A stretch of DNA of 40,859 nt from NCBI RefSeq assembly GCF_010367455.1, contig NZ_WRPR01000086.1, forward strand, positions 1 through 40,859, given 5' to 3'. The DNA is from Candidatus Laterigemmans baculatus. Its GTDB lineage: Bacteria > Planctomycetota > Planctomycetia > Pirellulales > Pirellulaceae. The notes under the pieces were generated by a model, which did no database searches, was not told the origin of the DNA, and saw only the letters and a list, made by a program, of their open reading frames with translations. Both the position numbers and the translations under genes were made by a program. Positions 1 to 8,054 of the stretch are shown piece after piece (position 1 is the first letter of the stretch; each line of letters starts with the position of its first letter).

Positions 1-260
1 GGAGGGGGCCACGGAAGGACACGGAACAGCACGGAAGGGAGGAGAGGACCGCGGATAGCACGGAGAACGCGGATAGCTGTTGAGGGGTTTGCCGGGAGAC
101 AACCACGAATGACACGAATGACACGAATGGGTGCGGGGAGGGGGCCACGGAAGGACACGGAACAGCACGGAAGGGAGGGAGAGGACCGCGGATAACACGG
201 AGAACGCGGATGGAAGGGAGTTCGAAAACTGATGATCCGTGCTATCTGCGATATCCGCGG
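1..260. repeat. Tandem copies of a dispersed palindromic repeat (family A)
   Basis: Positions 1-75 and 137-211 are nearly the same sequence, so a unit of about 136 bp is duplicated in tandem. The unit contains runs of CACGGAA, then an arm starting CCGCGGATA (49-74 and 186-211), and ACACGAATG repeats at 109-130. The second copy is followed at 235-260 by a partly complementary arm ending ATATCCGCGG, so it can fold into an imperfect stem. The same arm sequence and the ACCACGAATGACACGAAT block recur at 11641-11809. It encodes nothing convincing. It is best read as a non-coding palindromic element family. Confidence 0.75.
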
Positions 261-276
261 CCCAATGCCCCGGCGC

Positions 277-928
<652 letters not shown>

Positions 929-956
929 TTGACTCCCTAGGTAAAGGGATTACACT
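929..956 (+). promoter_or_regulatory. Candidate sigma70-type promoter for the frame at 1010
   Basis: TTGACT at 929-934 and TACACT at 951-956 are separated by 16 bp. They sit about 54 bp before an ATG (1010) that has a GGAGG at 999-1003. The three signals in the right order suggest a transcribed gene here. Chance matches to such hexamers are common, so this is only moderately supported. Confidence 0.4.
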
Positions 957-1009
957 CCCCCTCTCATGTGGCGCAGGTTGTCGCGGGTTCTTGGGAGTGG
1001 AGGCAGGCG

Positions 1010-1336
1010 ATGGCAGAGGACCTTCCGATCTGGATTGAACGATACGCTGAATGTCTCGGATGCGACGCCCAGGCCGCATCGGTGGCCGTGGCGATCGAGG
1101 ATCTGCTGTCCGAGCGAGAGCGGCAGCGAAAGGCGCTTGGTCAGCTTCGCGGCCAGGGAGCGGAGAGGCAGCGGATCGCCAACAGTGATGACCTCTGCCT
1201 GCTCGCCGGTTGGCACGAGGGTCGGTGTCCGGGAGCAGCCGCCCGCAAGAAAGGTGAGTGCGTCTGTTTAGCGCATCCACAGCCAGCGGCGAGGCAACCT
1301 GCATCGCATCCCGATCACCGCTATTCTTGCTGCTGA
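1010..1336 (+). CDS. Orphan hypothetical protein, possibly truncated
   Basis: I do not recognise this 108-residue protein. The ATG at 1010 is preceded by GGAGG at 999-1003 and by a promoter-like pair at 929-956, which is why I chose it over an upstream GTG at 968. Residues 1 to about 72 look like real protein: an amphipathic start (DLPIWIERYAECLGC), then a charged helical part with LLSERERQRKALGQLRGQ. From about residue 73 the composition turns to Arg/Ala/Pro/His and ends in a Cys pair, as expected if the true gene was cut and the frame runs on into unrelated DNA. The neighbours on both sides (katG, MOSC) are also truncated, which fits that reading. It could equally be a small lineage-specific protein. 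Confidence 0.35.
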   Translation: MAEDLPIWIERYAECLGCDAQAASVAVAIEDLLSERERQRKALGQLRGQGAERQRIANSDDLCLLAGWHEGRCPGAAARKKGECVCLAHPQPAARQPASHPDHRYSCC

Positions 1337-1348
1337 GTCGCCTGTGCC

Positions 1349-1606
1349 ATGCGCGAGCCGGTGTTAGCAGCCATCCAGGTGAGCTTGCCAAAGCACTTTG
1401 GTCAGGAGGGAGCGGCGGACCCGATGGACCGTCCTTGGACAACCGGCTTTTATAAGGAACCGGTCCGCGGTAAAGCGGACGCAGCGGCCGCACGGGAACT
1501 GGCAGCCGTCCCGCTGCTCGCGGAGAGCTGGCAGACGACCCTCACGCGGCGAGCCCACAAGCAAACGGTCGATTCGCGGCCGCGGCTCACGGGCGAGAAC
1601 GGCTGA
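1349..1606 (+). pseudogene. 5' remnant of a MOSC-domain protein gene
   Basis: The first 42 or so residues (starting MREPVLAAIQVSLPKHFG, then DPMDRPWTTGFYKEPVRGK) match the start of YiiM-like MOSC-domain proteins, where an initial beta strand is followed by a W-x-TGF/Y-KEPV block. MOSC domains are molybdenum-cofactor sulfurase-related modules. The part that should follow, with the GDGQADL-x-x-HGG motif and the conserved cysteine, is absent. After about 1477 the frame becomes Ala/Arg-rich and runs through to a stop inside the tandem repeat at 1593. A full protein would be about 200-260 residues. The identification is from motif memory on a short segment, so it is probable and not certain. Confidence 0.6.
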
Positions 1607-1654
1607 GCGGCGAGAACGGCTGAGCGGCGAGAACGGCTGAGAGGCGAGAACGGG
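1593..1654. repeat. 17-bp tandem repeat, about 3.6 copies
   Basis: The unit GCGAGAACGGCTGAGCG is repeated almost exactly three times and then in part. It lies just past the 3' end of the P-type ATPase gene, whose stop is at 1663. The unit length is not a multiple of three. Likely a slippage product in non-coding DNA. Confidence 0.8.
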
Positions 1655-1662
1655 AAGTGGCT

Positions 1663-4401
1663 CTAACGCGGTACTGCCATCTTCGTCTGGCGGCGCGCTG
1701 CCCATTTCCGCCGCAGTAATTTCTCAGCCCCCACGGTCGCATAGGTGGCAGCACCGGTGAGCAGGATTCGCCACCACGCATCCCAACCAATCGGTGCGCT
1801 GTTGAACAAGTGGTTCATTAGCGGCAGGTAGGTGAAGGCCAGCTGCAAAGCGATCATGGTCGATACGCCGAGGATGATCCAGCGGTTGGTCCATAGCCCC
1901 ACCTCGAACATCGATGCGTGCAGCGATCGGCAGTTGAAGAGATAAAAGATCTCCACTGTCACAAAGACATTGACCGCGACGGTCCGGGCCGTCGCATCGC
2001 TGAAGCCTTGCCGGAGCGCCCAATTGAAAGATCCGAAGGCGCCCAGCAGCATGATCGTTCCAACGATGCAGATCCGCAGGATGAGCGTGCTGTTGAGGAT
2101 TGAGCTCTGCGGATCGCGCGGGAGGCGATGCATGAGATCCGACTCATGGGGTTCGAAAGCCAGCATCAGTCCCAGGCATACTGCCGTCGTCATGTTGATC
2201 CACAGGATTTGGACGGGAAGCAACGGCAGCGTCACGTTGGCAAGAACCGCTGCCACGACTACCAGTCCTTCGCCCATATTGGTGGGGAGGGTCCAGACGA
2301 TGAACTTTGTCAGATTATCGAATACTCCGCGGCCTTCTTCGACGGCGGCCTTGATTGTGGCGAAGTTATCATCGGTGAGGACCACGTCGGCCGCTTCCTT
2401 GGCGACTTCGGTGCCGCCAGCACCCATTGCCACACCCACGTCGGCCTGTTTGAGCGCCGGTGCGTCATTCACGCCATCGCCTGTCATGGCGACGACCTGT
2501 CCGTTGGCTTGCAAGGCTCGCACGAGGCGAAGCTTTTGCTCTGGCGTGGCGCGGGCGAATACCGCGACCTGGTCGGCAATGTCGACCAGTTCTTGATCGC
2601 TTTTCTTTGCCAGATCGTCGCTGGTCATCACCAGCGACGGTTGTTCGTCGCCGGAGCTGGAGCGAGCGAGACCAAATTTCTCAGCGATCGCGCGGGCCGT
2701 GACGGGATGGTCACCGGTGATCATCTTGATGCGGATTCCGGCATCCTGGCAGGCTCGCACTGCGGCAATCGCCTCGGGCCTTGGCGGGTCGATCATGCCC
2801 TGCAGACCCAGGAAAGTGAGATTGGCGACGTCACCATGCTCGAGCGCGTTGGTACCGGCCGGCATTTCTCCGCGCGCCAGCGCCAGCACCCGGAGGCCCT
2901 GCGCGCCCATCGCGGAGAGCCGGTCGTGGATGGTGGCGGAATCGATCGCCACCTTTTGTCCATTCGCATCGACCGCCGAATCCGACCTGGACAGTACGAC
3001 CTCGATCGATCCTTTGACGTACATCCGTCGCGAGCCACCGTTCGGGCAAGCATGCAAGGTCGCCATGTATTGATGTTGGGATTCGAACGGAATCGCATCG
3101 ATCCGTGGCGACTCGGACAGAATTTTCCGTTCGTCGAATCCCGCCTTGCGGGCGGATACCAGCAGGGCGCCTTCGGTCGGGTCACCGCTCACCTCCCAGC
3201 GGCCGTCTTTCTGCATCAGGGTTGAATCGTTGCAGAGCAGGCCCGCCAGGAGACACTCCCGCGCCGCGGCATTCTCCATAAGATTCGATCCGGCAGCCGA
3301 CTTGATCTCACCCTCGGGCTCATAGCCGCTCCCGAGCACCTCGAACATCTGCCCCGCCGCGTAGAGTTCCCGGACCGTCATCTGGTTGACGGTCAGCGTG
3401 CCGGTCTTGTCCGAGCAGATGGTCGTCGTGCTGCCGAGAGTTTCGACGACCGGCAGTTTGCGAATGATGGCGTGCCGCCTCGCCATGCGTGAGACACCGA
3501 TCGCGAGCGCGATGGTCACCGCGGCTGGCAACCCTTCCGGGATTGCGCCGACCGCCAACGCCACGGCAGCGAGAAACATTTCGAACGCCGCGCGGCTCCG
3601 GACGACGCCGACGACGAACGTGAGCGCCGCCAGCATCAAGATGACCACCAGCAGGAGACGGCTGAAGGCGGCGATCTTCCGAGTCAGGGGCGTTTCCAGC
3701 ACGTCCGCGGTGGAGACCAGCGTGCTGATGCGACCGACTTCGGTGTTGCCTCCCGTGGCGGAGACGACGCCGCGGCCTTGCCCATAGGTGACGAGAGTCG
3801 ACGAGTATGCCAAGTTCCTCCGTTCGGCGAGCGGCGTGTCTTGAGGAAGGGGGGAGGAGTCTTTTTGGACCGGCACGGATTCGCCGGTCAGCGTCGATTC
3901 GTCGATCTGCAAGTCGCGGCAACGAATCAGCCGCAAATCGGCTGGAACCTTATCGCCGGACTGCAGCAACACGATGTCGCCAGGTACGAGCTCGATCGAG
4001 GGAATCGGCTGAACAATCCCGCCGCGGAGGACCCGCGCTTCGGTGACGGTCAGTCGTGCCAACGCTTCCAGCGCCTTGGCCGCCTTCGTTTCCTGCAGGA
4101 ACCCGATTACGGCGTTGATCAGGACGACCGCGAAAATCACCCCCGCATCGACCCATTCCTGCAACGCTGCGGTGACACCCGCCGCAGCCAGCAGGATGTA
4201 GATCAGCGGTTGGTGGAATTGCAGCAGGAACGTGAGCAGCGGGCCTTGTCCGCGGAGGGTGGGGACCGAGTTGGGACCAAAGCGCTGCCGCCGCGACTCG
4301 ACCTCCGGAAGTTCCAGTCCCCGCTGCTCGTCGCCGTCGAGCAGGCGGATCGCTTCGGCAGCCGAAAGCTGGTGCAGATGCTGTTCGGGCAGTTGCTCCA
4401 T
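1663..4401 (-). CDS. P-type cation-transporting ATPase (P2-like)
   Basis: This 912-residue membrane ATPase pumps cations using a phosphoaspartate cycle. Visible motifs in order are LTGES in the actuator domain (about 171-175), PEGLP in M4 (about 288-292), the phosphorylation site DKTGTLT (D331), nucleotide-domain KGS (about 463), TGDHP (562-566), and the hinge TGDGVNDAPAL (640-650). N- and C-terminal membrane segments flank the soluble part, with a full set of C-terminal helices (about 690-890). The M4 and M5 pattern (N708, E711) is like Ca2+-ATPases. In M6, however, the usual N-x-x-T-D is N736-M-T-T-A740, so the key Ca2+-binding Asp (D800 of SERCA) is Ala. The ion is therefore uncertain; a P2A-related, PMA1-like bacterial subgroup fits. 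The length is complete. The ATG at 4399-4401 follows an inverted repeat at 4411-4427. Confidence 0.93.
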   Translation of the reverse strand: MEQLPEQHLHQLSAAEAIRLLDGDEQRGLELPEVESRRQRFGPNSVPTLRGQGPLLTFLLQFHQPLIYILLAAAGVTAALQEWVDAGVIFAVVLINAVIGFLQETKAAKALEALARLTVTEARVLRGGIVQPIPSIELVPGDIVLLQSGDKVPADLRLIRCRDLQIDESTLTGESVPVQKDSSPLPQDTPLAERRNLAYSSTLVTYGQGRGVVSATGGNTEVGRISTLVSTADVLETPLTRKIAAFSRLLLVVILMLAALTFVVGVVRSRAAFEMFLAAVALAVGAIPEGLPAAVTIALAIGVSRMARRHAIIRKLPVVETLGSTTTICSDKTGTLTVNQMTVRELYAAGQMFEVLGSGYEPEGEIKSAAGSNLMENAAARECLLAGLLCNDSTLMQKDGRWEVSGDPTEGALLVSARKAGFDERKILSESPRIDAIPFESQHQYMATLHACPNGGSRRMYVKGSIEVVLSRSDSAVDANGQKVAIDSATIHDRLSAMGAQGLRVLALARGEMPAGTNALEHGDVANLTFLGLQGMIDPPRPEAIAAVRACQDAGIRIKMITGDHPVTARAIAEKFGLARSSSGDEQPSLVMTSDDLAKKSDQELVDIADQVAVFARATPEQKLRLVRALQANGQVVAMTGDGVNDAPALKQADVGVAMGAGGTEVAKEAADVVLTDDNFATIKAAVEEGRGVFDNLTKFIVWTLPTNMGEGLVVVAAVLANVTLPLLPVQILWINMTTAVCLGLMLAFEPHESDLMHRLPRDPQSSILNSTLILRICIVGTIMLLGAFGSFNWALRQGFSDATARTVAVNVFVTVEIFYLFNCRSLHASMFEVGLWTNRWIILGVSTMIALQLAFTYLPLMNHLFNSAPIGWDAWWRILLTGAATYATVGAEKLLRRKWAARRQTKMAVPR

Positions 4402-4730
4402 CGCGATTCTCGATGTGTTTCACATCGGGTCGAGTCGTGCTATTCCATCCTGTCTATGGTAGGTGACTCTGTCGCCTCGAAGTGTCGCCCGCCGTGGACA
4501 GTGGGCTGCGGTGCGGATTGGGGCCGGGGGATGGTGGGGGGCGCGGTCCGCGAAATTCCAGTCCGTTGGCGCTTTAGGAAAGACCCCGAAAACGAAGCGT
4601 TTTGCGGCCTTTTGCCGCCGTGGGTGCGAACGAAATCAGCCGAGGGACGCAGAGCCGGCACGCCGCGTGCGAGTTACACGCGGCTCGGCCAATGGATTGG
4701 CGAGTCTGAGTTTCTCTCTCGGAGGAAGTT
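4402..4730. other. Divergent intergenic region
   Basis: This 329-bp space separates the minus-strand ATPase gene from the plus-strand small secreted protein and must hold both promoters. I see the inverted repeat at 4411-4427 and a strong ribosome-binding site (GGAGGA) at 4721-4726 for the right-hand gene. I found no clear -35/-10 pair on either strand. Confidence 0.5.
4411..4427. promoter_or_regulatory. Inverted repeat just upstream of the ATPase start
   Basis: CGATGTG-TTT-CACATCG is a perfect 7-bp inverted repeat with a 3-nt spacer, ending 10 bp from the ATPase start codon. It could be a repressor operator or an mRNA hairpin that masks the ribosome-binding site; no other ribosome-binding site is evident. 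Function is inferred from position only. Confidence 0.4.
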
Positions 4731-5036
4731 ATGAATAAGCGTTTGCGGACGTTCGTAATGGTGGCCGTCGCAGGAGGCGTGATCGGGTCGGCTGCGGTTG
4801 CCGAGGCCGGTCGAGGATACCACCCCGCCGGAAGCCGCCAGCATACCACAGAGGGTGTTTGGAAATCCGGTTATCGGTCGACCGGCTCGCAGGGTTTCTG
4901 GCATCCGTTCCGCTTCTGGGACGGCCAGCCCGTTTATCGCGGCACTCCGGCTTCCAAGGGAACGCCCTGGGGCTGGCAACGCGGCAGCCGAGCCGAGCTG
5001 CACCACGGGGGACCGCGGAGCACTCGCGGCAATTAG
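4731..5036 (+). CDS. Small secreted hypothetical protein
   Basis: The 101-residue product starts with MNKRLRTF, a hydrophobic stretch, and an AEAG signal-peptidase-like site near residue 26-27, so it is probably exported. The mature part (about 75 residues) is basic and rich in Gly, Trp, His and Arg, with no family I know. The start is well supported by GGAGGA five bases upstream. Its stop codon lies in the loop of a perfect hairpin (5025-5044). It is a single-gene unit between the ATPase and the kinase pair. Confidence 0.7.
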   Translation: MNKRLRTFVMVAVAGGVIGSAAVAEAGRGYHPAGSRQHTTEGVWKSGYRSTGSQGFWHPFRFWDGQPVYRGTPASKGTPWGWQRGSRAELHHGGPRSTRGN

Positions 5037-5044
5037 TTGCCGCG
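5025..5044 (+). terminator. Hairpin over the stop codon
   Basis: CGCGGCAA-TTAG-TTGCCGCG has perfect 8-bp arms and a 4-nt loop containing the TAG stop of the small secreted protein. It has no following T run, so it may stabilise the mRNA 3' end and not be a classic intrinsic terminator. Confidence 0.45.
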
Positions 5045-5175
5045 TGCCGACGCCGAGCGACCGGAGGGCGGATCGCCCGGTGGTGACAAGCGGCCGCAGA
5101 GGGCAGACAATGGGGAGGCAGTGGAGTGGCTGAATGAACCGCCGCTCCCCTGCCTGAGTTGGATTGTGCCGACTC

Positions 5176-5222
5176 CATGCGCGCTGGCCCCATGCGCGCT
5201 GGCCGCACGCGCGCCGGCCCCA
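5176..5222 (+). repeat. Tandem ATGCGCGCTGGCC-type repeat upstream of the kinase
   Basis: Three imperfect 15-bp units (ATGCGCGCTGGCCCC and variants) lie between the small secreted protein and the kinase. In the kinase frame they would give an odd RWPHARWPHARRPH leader. This is the main reason I place the kinase start after them, at 5251. Confidence 0.6.
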
Positions 5223-5250
5223 TTTGCTCCGCCCCTCCTCGCTCCGCCCC

Positions 5251-6432
5251 GTGCCGTACTCTTACCTCCGCGACGACCGCACCAACGGAGTCTTTTTTCG
5301 GACGGTCGCCAACTCCACCTATGACTGGGAGTCGTGGCACGATCCGCAGGGGCGGTTGGTATGGGTCAACGACTCGGTTCTTCGGATGACCGGGTACACT
5401 GTCGAGCAATGCTTGGCGATGGCGGATTACCCGCTTCCGATCGTCGCGGAATCGGATCGGCCGCGGATCAAGCAAATGCTGGCCGAGGCGATCGCCGGCA
5501 GGTCGCATAACGATTTGGAATTTCAGATCGATACGCGGGAGGGTCAGCGGCGGTGGATGGCCGTTTCGTGGCAGCCGATGTACGACGACGCGGGAGAGCA
5601 CCAAGGGTTCCGGACCAGCGTTCGCGACATCACCGATCGGCAGGGGCTCAAGGAGCAGTTGCGACTCTACACCGAGCACCTCGAGCAGCTGGTCGAGGAA
5701 CGTTCGGCGCGGATCGCCCAGCTGGAAAAGCACCGCCGGCAGATGGAGAAGCTCGCCGCGCTCGGTGAATTCGCAGCCGGCGTCGCGCATGAGGTCAACA
5801 ATCCGCTGGCGGGAATTCGCAACGCATTCGCGCTCTTCAAAAGCGGCCTGGACGAGTCGCACGAGCACTACGAGTTGCTCGATCTGGTCGACAAGGAGAT
5901 TGAGCGGATCAGCTCCATCATCCATCAGATGTACCAGCTTTATCGCCGCTCTCCAATGTCCGCCACGGACATGACGGTTGAGAGAACGATCAGCGATGTG
6001 GCGTGTTTACTCGAGCCGATCGCGCGGCGGTATCAAGTCGCTTTGGCGATTTCGCCTTGCGGATCTCATACCTGGGCCAAGCTCCCTGAAGGTGAGATCA
6101 AACAGATCCTCTTCAATTTAGTGCGGAATGCGATCCAAGCTTCCTCGCCGAATCAAGTGGTGAAGGTTGTAATGGAGTCGAGCGAGTCGCAGATCATCCT
6201 CCAGGTGAGCGACGAAGGAACCGGTATCTCCGATGAGATTCTGCCCCACATCTTCGAACCCTTCTTTAGTACGAAGAGCCACATCAAAGAGGGAATGGGG
6301 CTCGGGTTATCATTGACGCGAAACTTGGTGGAATTGCTCGGCGGCGAGATCTCGGTCAAAACCGATCCGGGTTCTGGAACGATTTTTACGGTGTCGCTGC
6401 CGCGCGAGTTTCAACCGGCGGCTGCTCCATGA
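5251..6432 (+). CDS. PAS-domain sensor histidine kinase
   Basis: A cytoplasmic two-component kinase of 393 residues if started at the GTG 5251. A PAS domain spans about 15-128 ([30 protein letters not shown] at its end), followed by a coiled coil (about 133-165). The H box is [12 protein letters not shown] with phospho-accepting H180. The catalytic domain has an N box (N289-N293), G1 DEGTGIS (321-327), F box FEPFFSTK (335-342) and G2 GMGLGLS (348-354), as in NtrB/AtoS-type kinases. There are no membrane segments, so the signal is internal. An in-frame TTG at 5164 would add 29 residues encoded by a tandem repeat; I think that is not translated. The stop overlaps the regulator start by 4 bp (ATGA), so the two are co-translated partners. 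Confidence 0.92.
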   Translation: MPYSYLRDDRTNGVFFRTVANSTYDWESWHDPQGRLVWVNDSVLRMTGYTVEQCLAMADYPLPIVAESDRPRIKQMLAEAIAGRSHNDLEFQIDTREGQRRWMAVSWQPMYDDAGEHQGFRTSVRDITDRQGLKEQLRLYTEHLEQLVEERSARIAQLEKHRRQMEKLAALGEFAAGVAHEVNNPLAGIRNAFALFKSGLDESHEHYELLDLVDKEIERISSIIHQMYQLYRRSPMSATDMTVERTISDVACLLEPIARRYQVALAISPCGSHTWAKLPEGEIKQILFNLVRNAIQASSPNQVVKVVMESSESQIILQVSDEGTGISDEILPHIFEPFFSTKSHIKEGMGLGLSLTRNLVELLGGEISVKTDPGSGTIFTVSLPREFQPAAAP

Positions 6433-7877
6433 CCCACCGCATCTTGATCGCGGACGACGAACCGCTCTGCTTGCGAACGACCGGCGAATTGCTGCGGAAG
6501 CAGGGCTACGACTGCGTCTGTGTAACGGATGCGGTCGAGGCGATGGAGTGTTTGCGGCGCGAGGAGTTCGATCTCGTGCTTTCGGACCTCAACATGCCCG
6601 GCAATCTGAAGCTGGAGCTGCTTCACGACCACAGCCGGCATCGCAAGCACATCCCGCTGATCGTGATCACCGGAGTTCCGAGTCTGCCCACGGCGATCGA
6701 GAGCATTCGACTCGGGATCGCCGACTACCTGCTCAAGCCGGTCAAGTTCGAGGATTTGCTGTCGAGCGTCCGGCGGGCGATCGAGAACTCACCGCAGCGG
6801 CAAGCGGCAGCAGCGGTCCCCCGCCGGACGCTCTCCGAGCTGCAGGCAAGGTTCCCGCAGATCGTCGGCGACAGTCCGCCGATGGCCGAGGTGCTGGACG
6901 TCATCGATCGCGTGGCGGGCACCGACACCAACGTCCTGATCACGGGTGAAACTGGGACGGGCAAGGAAGTGGTGGCGCGCGTGCTCCACGATCACAGCCG
7001 CCGCTCCACCGGCGCGTTTCAAGTGATCGACTGCACGGCCGTCCCCGAAACGCTGTTTGAGTCGATGCTCTTCGGGCACAAGAGGGGCGCGTTTACCGGC
7101 GCGGTGCAGGATGAAGAGGGGCTGCTGAGGCAGTGCGATGGGGGGACGGCGTTCATCGACGAGCTCGGCGAGTTGCCGCTGCCAATGCAAGCGAAGCTGT
7201 TGCGGGCTGTCCAGGAGCAAACCTTCACGCCGGTCGGTGGCCACACCCCGGTCACTGTCGACACCCGCTTCATTTGTGCCACCAACCGGGACCTGCAAGC
7301 GGAAGTCGAGCGGGGACATTTTCGCCGAGACCTTTTCTATCGGTTGGGCGTGATCCATCTCGAGCTGCCACCGCTGCGAGACCGGGGAGACGATGTCGTG
7401 TTGCTCGCGGAGTATTTTTTTCAGACGCTTGCGGGCAACCGCGGGGGTCCGGTTCAGGGGTTCGCTCGCGCGACGCTCGAGTGCTTTCGTCGCTACCGTT
7501 GGCCGGGCAACATTCGGGAACTCCGCAATGTGATCGAGCGAACCGTCGCCCTCTGCCGGGGACCCTGGATCGAGCCGAGCGATTTGCCGGAGAGCATCCG
7601 CGCTGCGGAACCCCCGTGGGGCGAGACTGCGAGCCGATCGACCGGCGGAGAGGACCCCTCGACTGCTCCCGAGCCCGCTGACTTCGCGGCGATCGGACTC
7701 GCGAGTGCTTCGCGTGAGGAAGCGCTCAAGATGGCCGAGCATCGGTACCTTCGGGGCTTAATCGAGCGGCATCGCGGAAACGTCTCGGAGGCTGCCCGGC
7801 AGGCTGGGTTATCGAGGCAGGGGCTGCACAAGTTGCTCAAAGAACACAAGATTCGCGCTGCCGATTATCGCCCCTGA
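6429..7877 (+). CDS. Sigma54-dependent NtrC-family response regulator
   Basis: A 482-residue activator that takes phosphate from the upstream kinase. The receiver domain (1-120) has acidic D9/D10, phospho-acceptor D53 (LSDLNMPG), T81 and K103 (LLKPVKF), so it looks functional. The AAA+ domain (about 145-385) has Walker A GETGTGKE (173-180), the sigma54-contact loop GAFTGA (220-225), Walker B FIDEL (242-246), ATNRDL and the [10 protein letters not shown] block. A Fis-type helix-turn-helix lies at about 442-475 ([20 protein letters not shown]). An intact GAFTGA means it should activate RpoN promoters. I found no convincing -24/-12 site in the window, so its targets are probably elsewhere. A Ser/Pro-rich linker precedes the DNA-binding domain. 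Confidence 0.94.
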   Translation: MTHRILIADDEPLCLRTTGELLRKQGYDCVCVTDAVEAMECLRREEFDLVLSDLNMPGNLKLELLHDHSRHRKHIPLIVITGVPSLPTAIESIRLGIADYLLKPVKFEDLLSSVRRAIENSPQRQAAAAVPRRTLSELQARFPQIVGDSPPMAEVLDVIDRVAGTDTNVLITGETGTGKEVVARVLHDHSRRSTGAFQVIDCTAVPETLFESMLFGHKRGAFTGAVQDEEGLLRQCDGGTAFIDELGELPLPMQAKLLRAVQEQTFTPVGGHTPVTVDTRFICATNRDLQAEVERGHFRRDLFYRLGVIHLELPPLRDRGDDVVLLAEYFFQTLAGNRGGPVQGFARATLECFRRYRWPGNIRELRNVIERTVALCRGPWIEPSDLPESIRAAEPPWGETASRSTGGEDPSTAPEPADFAAIGLASASREEALKMAEHRYLRGLIERHRGNVSEAARQAGLSRQGLHKLLKEHKIRAADYRP

Positions 7878-7888
7878 ACAGTGCGCCT

Positions 7889-7960
7889 GAGCGGAATCCC
7901 TGTGCGGAATCCCTGGGCGGAATCCCTGAGTGGAATCCCTGAGTGGAATCCCTGCGCGGA
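7889..7960. repeat. 13-bp tandem repeat, about 5.5 copies
   Basis: Units of GAGTGGAATCCCT (variants GAGCGG, GTGCGG, GGGCGG) run head to tail right after the regulator stop. The variation sits in the first four bases; GGAATCCCT is constant. The unit length is not a multiple of three and nothing is encoded. Confidence 0.85.
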
Positions 7961-7976
7961 CCGGTCGGTGGGGGCA

Positions 7977-8006
7977 TTGGTGGGATCGTAGACGCCCGGC
8001 TACGAT
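7977..8006 (+). promoter_or_regulatory. Weak candidate promoter for the AI-2E-type gene
   Basis: TTGGTG (7977-7982) and TACGAT (8001-8006) are 18 bp apart, about 50 bp before the start at 8055. The hexamers are imperfect. The tandem repeat upstream and the 177-bp gap suggest that the next gene has its own promoter. Confidence 0.3.
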
Positions 8007-8054
8007 AAGATTGGGATCCGGCGAGCGATCCAACTCATTGGCGGCACAGAACGC

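Noticed and set aside
2128-3225. Plus-strand open frame of about 365 codons opposite the P-type ATPase
   Set aside because: Shadow of the ATPase coding frame; no start signal and no recognisable domain.
4729-5925. Long minus-strand open frame (about 398 codons) opposite the small secreted protein and the kinase
   Set aside because: It is antisense to genes with clear motifs and ribosome-binding sites, has no domain of its own, and is explained by high GC.
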